From Trachythela sp. YZ-2020 (taxonomy: Eukaryota > Cnidaria > Anthozoa > Malacalcyonacea > Clavulariidae): a stretch of 64,000 nucleotides of DNA. The stretch lies in NCBI GenBank assembly GCA_016169945.1, contig JADLSH010000218.1, positions 124,001 to 188,000 on the forward strand, in the 5' to 3' direction. The notes below the pieces were generated by a model that did not search any database, was not told where the DNA came from, and saw only the letters and a list, made by a program, of their open reading frames with translations. A program made the position numbers and the translations under genes. Below, one piece after another: positions 54,801-64,000 of this stretch. Each line of letters opens with the position of its first letter. The stretch's first letter is position 1.

Positions 54801-55480
54801 GACTCCTTTTAAGCTTTAACTGGTTAAGAAAAGATGGGACATCTTCATAACCTGCCAGCAAAAGATGGACCATCTTTCTGGCACAAGAGTTTCCACTGAA
54901 AGCAATCTAAATACCATCAGTCCTATTTCGCTTTTTCGCGTTTCACCGTGTAGTCATGAAATGCAGTGAATGATATAGACTCCTTTAAAGCTTCAACTGG
55001 TTAAGAAAAGATGGGACATCTTCATAACCTGCCAGCAAAAGATGGACCATCTTTCTGGCACAAGAGTTTCCACTGAAAGCAATCTAAATACCATCAGTCC
55101 TATTTCGCTTTTTCGCGTTTCACCGTGTAGTCATGAAATGCAGTGAATGATATAGACTCCTTTTAAGCTTCAACTGGTTAAGAAAAGATGGGACATCTTC
55201 ATAACCTGCCAGCAAAAGATGGGCCATCTTTCTGGCACAAGAGTTTCCACTGAAAGCAATCTAAATACCATCAGACATCAGTCCTATTTCGCTTTTTCGC
55301 GTTTCACCGTGTAGTCATGAAATGCAGTGAATGATATAGACTCCTTTTAAGCTTCAACTGGTTAAGAAAAGATGGGACATCTTCATAACCTGCCAGCAAA
55401 AGATGGACCATCTTTCTGGCACAAGAGTTTCCACTGAAAGCAATCTAAATACCATCAATCCTATTTCGCTTTTTCGCGTT
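54801..55480. repeat. Four tandem 177-bp units
   Basis: Units begin GACTCCTTTTAAGC at 54801, 54978, 55155 and 55339 (the third is 184 bp owing to a repeated CATCAGA). They are nearly identical, so the array is young. Each unit contains two short palindromic pieces, AAGATGGGACATCTT and AAGATGGACCATCTT, about 30 bp apart, and CGCTTTTTCGCG. Internal arrays of this sort are common in non-autonomous DNA elements. Confidence 0.85.
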
Positions 55481-55669
55481 GAGCTTGAACCGCTGAGTAA
55501 TCTTATCATTCAAAAATATATTCTCAGTAAAATTATTGATAGTTTTTTGAAACAGAGCAAATTCAAGGTACGTCACTCATAAGCAACGCACTGCCATTGC
55601 GCAGCAATGGCATCAAAATAGCTAAACATGCATGTAATGACTAATAATCTCTGTCATTAGATATCACTA

Positions 55670-55790
55670 ATATATAACTCCGTATATTATTCTATAAGAG
55701 CTGTGACCCTTTGTATTAGCTACCACATATATAACTCCATATATGATTCTATAAGACCTGTGACCCTGTGTATTAGCTGTGAATTTGCAT
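55670..55790. repeat. Two tandem units of about 63 bp
   Basis: ATATAACTCCGTATATTATT...GTGACCCTTTGTATTAGCT is followed by ATATAACTCCATATATGATT...GTGACCCTGTGTATTAGCT. Lies inside the hAT-like element. Confidence 0.7.
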
Positions 55791-56572
55791 TGTATAATGC
55801 TTAAATTTTCAGTATAACTACAATTATATGTCTTATCTAAGTCTACAATTATTTAGATTTTAGTGCTATTTAATAGTTGCATTCTTCGATTAAAAAGGTT
55901 AGTGTGCATATTTTAGCTACGGTAGGTTCAGCGCAAATGTCCCCCAATTTTACTAGTTCTTTCCAACGACTGAACGAATTCACCAATTTTTTGGACAACC
56001 AAGCCCAGGGAAAAATATTATATAGGGTGCTATATTGAGAATATTAATGTAGTTCATGCTTTTGTACTGTACTGTACTATACTGTTTTGGTTTTCTCTAA
56101 ATCCGTCCTGTTTATGCAGTCTTTTGCTAGATAATGCAGATAATATATGCTAATAGAAGCAGACATGCCAGACAGTGATATGATTCGTGATAATTAATTG
56201 TATCGTATATCATAATAGTGAATGTGAGTTAATTCAGTGAGTTTATGAGTTATAGTGACTCTATGTCACACGACCATTTAAAAATTGTTCAACGGAGACT
56301 TACCCCTGTCCTTCCCAAGTGCGTCAAGTTTAATAGCGTCTGCCATCCTGAATCTGATATTCGGAGTCTAACTTTCAATAATAAATACATCCAATCTCGC
56401 ACACGAACTGATGCTATCATTGCCGATTTTTCAGGAAATCACATACTATTGCGTTAGTAATGTATTACTTAATACTTTAAACTTTATATATATAACAAAT
56501 TCACTTTTTCAAATTAAATCTATAACAAATTTACTTTTTCAAATGAAAATTTACGTTTTTGTTATTTGTGCT

Positions 56573-56650
56573 AGGGGGGGGCACAGGGGGGGCACAATTT
56601 TCCGCTAGGGGGGCCTTGCCCCCCCTGGCGACCCCCCAGCTACGGGCCTG
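56573..56650. mobile_element. C/G-rich hAT-type terminus, left end not found
   Basis: GGGGGGGCACAGGGGGGGCA, then CCTTGCCCCCCCTGGCGACC and AGCTACGGGCCTGAG, looks like the right end of a hAT-like MITE (inverse CTCAGGCCCGTAGCT). No matching left end was seen, so this is probably a fragment nested in the 53844-57562 element. Confidence 0.4.
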
Positions 56651-57570
56651 AGGGTGATACTCGACAGCCATTGCCGTCTCGAACGTCGCCAATGTTGACC
56701 TGTTTGAACCCACAAATTGATGAATCGTAGGCATACCAATTTTTCCGACAATCAAGCTTGTCTGAATATAAGCTATTGAACTTCATGATTCTCGCTCTGA
56801 AAGCTGGCCATTCGCTTCAGAAATTTGGCGGACTTGAATTTGGCGCGCTAGTTACTGTAAATTTATATTCAAGATTCTAATTATCACTAATTGGTGATGA
56901 AAACTTGCATTATAAACTACCATGGTTAATAAATTTTAATGATTAAACTACATCCCACAATATCGGATTGAATTTCATGCGAGAGAAAATTATTTTGTTA
57001 ATTAACTCGTAATAGATGTCAACACGTTACGCACATATCCGACTTATGGTGTGGTAGCTAGCCGACACCCCCGAAATAATCTAATTTAAACCCGTGCGGG
57101 TCCTCATGTTGAGTGAGTGATACCAGGGGCCGGTTGTTCAAACCTCGATTAGCGCTAACCCTGGGTTAAGTTTTAACCCGCTGTTTTGGGTTATGTATTT
57201 CTGCATGGCCGTTCGTTTCAGAACTTTAGGAAATAAAACTTCTATTGATCCAGAAAAGAATTCTGGAAAAACCTATTCAACTTTATAAACAAACTGTTGG
57301 GAAGTTTGATTTGAAGATTTTCGTTAACCCAGGGTTTGTTAGGTCGATTTTCGTTGATGCCCCCTAACCATTTCTTAAAAAAGGTCCTGGCTTACAGATT
57401 CCCTTTCATGATCCAATCGTACAACTATTCAGGTTTTTATAAATTCTTTCATTTTCCCCTATAATTTTGATACGAAAGTTTGTATATAGAAAGACAAAAA
57501 AGTTGGTCATTTTAATCGGAAAATATGACACCTCCAATCGTGATTTGTTCGCCACGCCCCTGCCTACATG

Positions 57571-58240
57571 TTACTCTTACTGGAAATGTCACCCTGATTA
57601 CTTACGTTTAGTCGTACCACGTGAGAAAGACAGGTGTTTTTATTGGCTACTAGCTCCCATAACATCGAAATAGAAGTCCTTAGCAGGAAATTTGAATAGA
57701 AATTGCATTTTGGACAAGTGGAAACTTGATCACAACTTGAAATCACATTCTGATGCATGTGATAAACTGATGTGACAGACATGAGACATGTGTTTTAAAA
57801 ATGGCAAAATCTATGTGAATCCGACGTCTTTTAGCTGTCTTAAAACCAAATGTTTAAATATATAACAAGACGAAAGCTTTCTATATTCAGGAAGAACGAT
57901 ATCGATGGATAATTATGTGAAAAAGCGAAGAGAAAATCGCCCAAATGCGTATCATGATCATACAATGAATCCTGAGCAGTTCACTCGAAAATACAGTCAT
58001 TTGCCGTGGTAAATCTGCTAAATCAATACTATTCCTGACAACCTTCATATGGTAAGTAGTTCCAAAGTGTCCTAATATCTGTTCTAGTAGATAAAGAGTG
58101 ATCCTTAACTCTCAAAAATGACGCGAAAGGGAACTTTTGATAATATGGCGACATAAGCCTGGTTCACACGAGCAAGATCATACAGGTAAACCTACCTGGC
58201 TAAATGGTTTTGTTTTGTTTTGTATGATTTTGGCATAATG
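57571..58240. other. No gene seen
   Basis: AT-rich interval without recognisable coding or repeat structure. Confidence 0.45.
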
Positions 58241-58246
58241 TGTAGT

Positions 58247-61063
58247 CAGGGTTCGTGCTACTCCTTGAAGTCCTTAAATACTCCTTGAATTTTTTGTCCT
58301 TAAATAATAAATTAATCTTTTCTCTAAATAAAGGTAAATAGTCGGCCGGCCAAGAGTTCAAAATATGCTCCTAAAATATTTCGATGGCAATTTTATGTTA
58401 GAAGCTGGTAACAACCATATTCATACTCAGGTAGATGTAGGGAATAAGGTTTGAGGTGTTACCAAGTCGAAATCTTAAATTTTTAGTGAAAAAATATGAT
58501 ATTTCTAAGCCTCCTTCCCGCGAAATCGCGGTAGTTTAACTTCAAACGATTACCGACAATTCTGCTGCTATGAGACAGCTTCTTTGCTCTGATTGGCTAT
58601 CGGCATTGGTTCCTAAATTGGTCAGCCAATGAGCGAACGTCGAAAAGTCCTGACGCTTCCGGTTTTTGCAACACACGAGGTAAACAACATCAAAGCTCGG
58701 TACAAGAAAGAAATATGCTATTTATACGATTTTAATGATATTTAGGTAAGATTTTTCGTGTTAATGCGATCAATATTATCTATACCCAATTGTTCTTTGT
58801 TTAGTTACACTGATTTAGACCCCTTTGCCCGCATTTGCTTGATTATCGCCGCTGCCTATATCTTGTGAAGTCAATATAGTTTTAATACAGCCAGTACAAA
58901 AATATAGTGCACAAAATATTGTACTGTCTGAGCGGAAAAAGTAGGACTGTTTTATTCAATCGATACTATCTCATTTCTCGACTTATTGAATCATCAGAGA
59001 GTATTCTTATAATTTCAACAAGATTTTACCGCACTGTTCAGTGCAATTCTTTAGCCTTTGGTTTAAACTGGCGGTGGAAGCAAGTTGCAGCTGTTTGTCT
59101 CGGACTGACATCAAATTCCTGTGTTCGAAATTAATGAAATAGATAGTTGTCCCTATTTATTATAAAAATAATATATCATTCCCAATGATAACAGGTCTCG
59201 TAAGCCATTATAGAAGTTAGAACTTTAGAAAATTTCGTGCTTGAGTTTGTTCACGAACAAATACATCACTGTTATTGAATATAATTGACAAATTGCAAAG
59301 TACAATTTATATTGTTAGTTCCATTCAAAAGCCGAATATGTTTCTAACAATAGCTCAGTGCAAATGAAATATAGTATACAACAATCAAAAACAGACGGGA
59401 GTCTACTGTAGTTAGAGACAATCAGGTAAATCGTTAAATACACTTCCATTAGTAGCCTGATACACAATGTGAGAGTATGGTTCCAAACATTGACTGAACA
59501 ACAATTCAACAAAGTTGGATGGATACAGTATAAAATATTTTAGCTCGAGCAATTCAGGCCGGACAAAATACAAAACATTTTGGCACGATACTCAGTAATT
59601 AAGCAAATGCTGGAAAAACAGGGGCTGTATCAGTATAGATAATATTGATCGCATTAACACGAAAAATCTTACCTAAATATCATTAAAATCGTATAAATAG
59701 CATATTTCTTTCTTGTACTTTGATGTTGGTTACCTCGTGTGTTGCAAAAACCGGAAGCGTCAGGAGTTTTCGACGTTCGCTCATTGGCTGACTAATTTAG
59801 GAACCAATGCCAATAGCCAATCAGAGCAAAGAAGTCTGTCTCATATCAGCAGAATTGTCGGTAATCGTTTGAAGTTAAACTACCGCGATTTCGCGGGAAG
59901 GAGGCTTAGAAATATCATATTTTTTCACTCAAAATTTAAGATTTCGACTTGGTAACACCTCAAACCTTGTTCCTTACATCTATCTGAGTATGAATATGAT
60001 TGTTACTAGCTTCTAACATAAAATTGCCATCGAGTTGCAAGATATGATGACTTGGCCGGCCGTCTAAAATCCATAGTATAAGATTTTGTAAGTTGGCAAA
60101 ATCGTGATGCTACAGACGCGAGAAACGGGAAAAGTAAGGGGCGACGTCCATACTCACATTGCCAGGCAAAACGTCAAACTGACGTTTTCAGGCATACCCA
60201 CCCACCCAGTCCTGAAAACGTCAGGTGTAGTATGCACTTTTCTAGCGAGATTGGAACACTGTGTATTCAATCGATGAGTGATGTATTATTACAACATCAA
60301 CAACTAACCAAAGACATGAAATACACCCTGATGTTCTGAATTGAATATGCAGTTTAATACTCAGCAAAATATCAAAAGTAGTTTTAATACAATAACAGTT
60401 TTTATGCTTTATAGCTTACCTAAATACATCCGGCGCCATTTTCCAGCATAATGCGATAAAAATGTTACATGATAACATGATGTCTCCAACAAAATTGTGG
60501 CGACCGCTGGAATAAATCTTGCGGATGCCATATGGAGATTATTTGACATACCGTAGAGTCTCGAAAATGGCCGCCCCCCCCCGAAAGTAACCGCCCCCGA
60601 AAGTAGCCGCCTTTTTTAACACTTACTAGTTAAACTGCAACATGCAGGTATAAAATATTTAAAAGTATGCCACACAAAACGTCAGACAGGATCAAATTTA
60701 CCCACCCACCCCCTCAAAACGTCAGTTTGACGTTTTGCGTGGCAATGTGAGTATGGACGTCGCCCCTAACGTTAAAATGATACAACCTGCAGATTGTTAC
60801 ATCAAGTAACTAATAAATTTGTACTATACCTTTCTAAAGTTTTCCTGTTATCACTCATTATAGTTTTATAACATGCACTAAGCAAAATTGTTCTAGGTGT
60901 TCGTGATATTTTGGTAGTTTTAACCTCACAAATTTATGCCAATCTGAGGAATTGTTGAAAGAAAACATCCTAAATACTCCTTGAAAAATGCTATTTTACT
61001 CCTTAAAAACTTCTTAATTTAATAGTCCTTGAATTCAACTATTCAAGACCAGCACGAACCCTG
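58247..61063. mobile_element. Inverted-repeat DNA element, TIR CAGGGTTCGTGCT, with nested MITE
   Basis: Perfect 13-bp ends CAGGGTTCGTGCT and AGCACGAACCCTG, with TGTAGT repeated on both sides (58241-58246 and 61064-61069). The CAGGG ends and CCTTGAA-rich subtermini are hAT-like, although the visible duplication is 6 bp. Inside, two arms of about 420 bp (58345-58800 and 59630-60065) are inverse copies containing CCGCGAAATCGCGGTAGTTT and AGCGTCAGGA-type blocks. They flank an interior of about 830 bp. No transposase was found. Confidence 0.75.
60138..60766. mobile_element. PIF/Harbinger-type MITE, TSD TAA
   Basis: Inverted ends GGGGCGACGTCCATACTCAC and its inverse extend about 45 bp to include AACGTCAAACTGACGTTTT. 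The flanking TAA (60135-60137 and 60767-60769) is the 3-bp duplication typical of Harbinger elements. Length 629 bp; non-coding. A CCGCCCCCGAAAGTA-repeat segment in the middle (60565-60615) may be yet another insertion. Confidence 0.8.
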
Positions 61064-61069
61064 TGTAGT

Positions 61070-62011
61070 GCTTTATTTTGGTATATTTCTTGTCTAGACT
61101 GTTGTTAGCGACACCATAGGGTAAAGTTTTTATATTGTCAAATTGATGTAATATGGCAGTTGCTCCTAGAGTAAAAGTAGGTTAACAACTACACTGCGAG
61201 CAGAGGTTTCTTATCGGTACGGCTGAGGGGAGAAGAGAAACTTCTGCCGACTTCCTCAACTTTTTTCATTGAGCATGCATGGAATTGTTAATGAGCATCT
61301 GTTTGCTTTGCTAACAGTTCCGGTTTTCTAAACACGTCCGATATTCAATTTAAAGTTCAAACTTGACTATTTTATAAAATTTTATGTTGGCCGTATGTTA
61401 TTTTGTGTGAATGTATTTGAGCTTCAAATTTCCCCAAGAATTTGAAAGTGATTGCTGCTGAGCCATAGCGAGGAAGCACACTATTCTTCAAGTGTTAAGG
61501 TTTCTCCAGAATTCACTGGACGCAGTCTTTTGCGTAGATCTATGTATTGTCAGGAATGTCTGTCGCTTTTCCAGAAGAATAATTAAGCTTCAAGTACGTT
61601 TGCAAAATGAGGGGGTAATCAAACAAGATTTGTATTGCACATGACACTGTTTCCATTCGGTCACCAAAGACTGGTGCATTTCTGAACAAAAGTACCCGTA
61701 AGTTATGGTTTTATTTGTTTCTACTGACATACATCAAGGTGATGAACTTTTAAGTGTTCATTTATAGAGGCAAGCAAGGTGCTTTCATGATTTTATCGGT
61801 TATTTTAAGTTTTCAACATGCCAATCAGCATTCACACAAATAGTGATGTGCCCCTGTGTTTTGTTTTGAACAGTGAAAAACCTATACAAAAATTGGTTGA
61901 TCGAGCAGATATTTGTAAACAAATTCATGATATATATGTTGCCTGTCAGCATTCATATAAATACAGTGATGTGCTCCTGTGTTTTATTTTGAACAATGAA
62001 AGACCTACATG
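61070..62011. other. No gene seen; small tandem duplication
   Basis: 61827-61890 and 61948-62011 are copies 121 bp apart (CAGCATTCAnAnAAATA...GTGATGTGCnCCTGTGTTTT...GAACArTGAAArACCTA). The 64-codon frame through them is not recognised. A hairpin AGCAGAGGTTTCT...AGAAACTTCTGCC lies at 61199-61239. Confidence 0.45.
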
Positions 62012-62150
62012 AAAATATCTCGAACGTGCGGTGCCAGTGTGGGTAGAGTATAGCAAATACGGCGGTTGACTGTTGTGTAAAACTACCTGAAAAATACAAT
62101 GAGAACTTCGACGTTTCGAGCGAAGGCCCTTCGTCTGGAAGTTAGTAGGT
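62012..62150 (-). repeat. Dispersed repeat, copy 2, with hammerhead-like fold
   Basis: Partner of 5155-5300. Minus strand 62143-62104 folds as AACUUC/GAAGUU (6-bp helix I), CAGACGA, GGGC-CUUC-GCUC (4-bp stem with 4-base loop), GAAAC and GUC. ACGU between GAAA and the cleavage triplet is self-complementary, as in hammerheads that act as dimers. The canonical U in CUGANGA is A, and there is one extra A before stem II, so activity is uncertain. Confidence 0.5.
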
Positions 62151-63318
62151 TGTAAACAAATTCATGATATATATGTGTTAATAAGTTCAAAAATATGGTT
62201 TATAAACCTATAATATCATGAACAGTTATACAGCAAGATTTTTTAACTTTTCTTGTCTTAAAGCGTAGCAAACACAACATTGACATTGTCTTATACTCTA
62301 AAAATCTGTTTTTCAAAGTTGCTAACCTTAACTCCTAAGCACTTTTGGGTCATCCATTTAGTATGTATGCAACTAATGAGGGAAGGAGAGTCACACCTAC
62401 ACCTATTGTTTGTAATTGATGTCATTCCTATCATTTTTTGCATATAAACATAAATGCTGATCATAATAAAATGTTCTAGGACATCGATAGAGGTGAGGGA
62501 GCTATTAAGTTGAGCGGACAAGAACCAAGGCGATTATTGTTACTATTAATTTTGATTTTAAAAATTAACAGGTGATAACAAGGCCCACCCTTTCGGCCAT
62601 ATTATTTGAATGCCCGCCCCCCTAATTCCACCAGGCCCACCCTCTAATTCCACCAGGTCAATCCCTCCCAGCCTTTCCCAGATAAAAAATGAACGGTCCC
62701 TATTGCTAAGTTTTCACATGTCAGCTACAGTAGTTGAATGTGGTGGATAAAGCGTCCTAAATTTCCAACAAAACCTTCAGATTTCTGACAACCTCCCCCC
62801 CCCAACCCTCATTTACATCAAATTTCTGAGAATAAGTCAATTTTCCCTGAGTGTGCACCAGTTGCCCGCTCCCTCCACCAAAATTTCCACAACTGCATAT
62901 GACCACCCTTGAGGGCATTTGATTGATGTATACTGGCAAGTCATTTATCGCTGTTGCCACATGCAGTTGTGGGTCATTTGGTTTTCCATTTTCGAAGTCA
63001 AGAGTCAAGACCAATTACTTTTCACTATTGTATCATGTTCATGGAATAACTGTGTAGTCTTATCAATAAACACCATCATGATTGTATATATAGACAACGT
63101 TGACTACACATACACCTTGTGCACTACAGTCAACAACTGCATGAAGCATTGTACAAGTATAACTTAAACAAAACTTAAATGCTAATAGTAAGATAAATTT
63201 AAACACTCGATGAATTGTTGGAAAGTCACCTTGTAGTCTTATCTGATTTGTCCTCCCGCTGCTACTAATAAAAACTTGACAGGTTTCCTTGATTTCCTTG
63301 TTTGTTTTACAATTTTAG
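62151..63318. other. No gene seen
   Basis: Contains C-rich low-complexity sequence at 62580-62650 and 62790-62890. Frames at 62757-63014 and 62919-63167 overlap in opposite strands and have no domain character. Confidence 0.4.
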
Positions 63319-63372
63319 CAACTCAAAGCGCAGTGCCGAAACAAACACTGGTGACTGAGATCACTGCTAAAG
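63319..63372 (+). CDS. Candidate small internal exon
   Basis: A pyrimidine-rich tract ending TTACAATTTTAG precedes 63319, and AAAG|GTTTGT follows 63372. The 54 bp are open in a single phase (TQSAVPKQTLVTEITAK); the other two phases contain TGA. Clean signals and exon-like length make it worth noting, but no other exon is visible and it may be chance. Confidence 0.25.
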
Positions 63373-64000
63373 GTTTGTATGAACTCATAACGACATGGAG
63401 GTAATTACAACTAACCTGTATGTCAGACCTCCATTTTCCCTGCTTTGCAATGCATGGTCATGACAAAACTGCACTTGACTACACAAGGATTGATTACACA
63501 ATAGCATGAAGTTTGTGCAGTGTATTTTAGTTGTTGTGTAGCAATGAGTTAATGAATTCATAGTAAACTGTAAGCTGAGGCGGTTAATCGGTTAACTGGA
63601 ATGAATCGGTTATTTTTAAAGATTGGTTACTCCGTTTAGACTATTTTGAGCAAACTGAAAACCGATTAAAAAATGGAAGAGAAACCACTGCTGTTGTGCT
63701 GAAATAAAAATGAATGAAGGACAAGTTTTGTTAACGTCTCAAATGTACATTGTACGTTCTAAGCGATGTAGTCCCTTCTTCAAAAAAAGGGATGAAGTCC
63801 CTTCTTTTTTGCCATAATCTATTGTTCAAAAGACTCTCAGTTGAGTCGGTTATTTCGTTACGGTTATCGGTTTCAGTTATTTATCAAAACTGCCTCAGCC
63901 TAGTAAACTGCAAAGTGATATTGAAAATTCGCCTACACCACTACCAGTACACTAATGATGGCCAGATAAACCCCTAAATTTGATCTATGAATGAGCAGGT
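63373..64000. other. No gene seen
   Basis: AT-rich end of the window. AAGGGATGAAGTCCCTTCTT (63787-63806) and AGTCCCTTCTTC (63770) are short repeats. CGGTTATCGGTTTCAGTTA and CGGTTAATCGGTTAACTGG are loosely repeated. Confidence 0.4.

Larger units (their letters stand above)
53844..57562. mobile_element. hAT-like non-autonomous element, TIR CAGGGGCGTGGCGA
   Basis: Perfect 14-bp inverted ends CAGGGGCGTGGCGA (53844) and TCGCCACGCCCCTG (57562). Flanks CCTACGTG (53836-53843) and CCTACATG (57563-57570) form an 8-bp target duplication with one difference. The 3719 bp contain C/G-rich subterminal stretches, a 177-bp tandem array and other repeat scraps, but no transposase. The short ORFs at 54423-54626 and 56245-56608 are not recognised. 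Confidence 0.75.

Overview
The window looks like AT-rich, transposon-dense chromosomal DNA from an early-branching animal, most likely a cnidarian. The grounds are a predicted immune-type gene with a DZIP3-like HEPN exon and an NB-ARC/TPR exon, a STING-like fragment, GT-AG splice signals, and a mixture of Crypton-like, Helitron, CR1-like, L1/Tx1-like, hAT-like, Mutator-like, Harbinger-like and mariner-like elements. Species cannot be named from sequence alone. No prokaryotic gene organisation, rRNA, tRNA or CRISPR array was recognised.

Layout. 1-8.3 kb: inverted-repeat (MITE-like) DNA elements, a STING-like pseudogene exon on the minus strand (3414-3864), a hammerhead-like repeat (5254-5293) and a large foldback carrying a decayed WD40-like fragment. 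8.3-13.2 kb: mostly non-coding, with one 954-bp inverted-repeat element. 13.29-34.27 kb: one candidate host gene on the plus strand. Exon 1 (13286-14063) encodes a DZIP3-type HEPN domain. A large exon (30744-34267) encodes an NB-ARC NTPase and C-terminal TPRs. The donor after 14063 and the acceptor before 30744 are phase compatible, which would make a 16.7-kb intron. That intron is filled with minus-strand transposons: a Crypton-like tyrosine recombinase element (15084-19071) broken by three later insertions, and a Helitron (about 20870-29070, with an adjacent cysteine-protease-like gene to 30120) that is itself interrupted by a CR1-like retrotransposon.

34.3-44.3 kb: non-coding DNA with a dispersed duplication (35585-37275 versus 39550-44300). 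The second copy is split by a fairly intact CR1-like retrotransposon (39938-43122). A diverged satellite of roughly 65 bp lies between the copies. 44.8-53.4 kb: three head-to-tail, 5'-truncated non-LTR retrotransposons on the plus strand, each bounded by tetranucleotide microsatellite (ACTC/ACTT/CTTG)n. The third is split by a 1.2-kb palindromic Mutator-like element. 53.8-57.6 kb: a hAT-like non-autonomous element carrying a 177-bp tandem array. 58.2-61.1 kb: an inverted-repeat element with an embedded Harbinger-type MITE. 61.1-64 kb: mostly non-coding, a second hammerhead-like copy and one weak candidate exon.

The most interesting points are the HEPN/NB-ARC/TPR gene with its opposite-strand transposon intron, the STING-like relic about 10 kb away, the recombinase element flanked by dyad sites shaped like tyrosine-recombinase crossover sites, the retrotransposon train joined by microsatellite, and the protease-like module next to the Helitron. 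All functional calls rest on reading motifs by eye; no database search was run.
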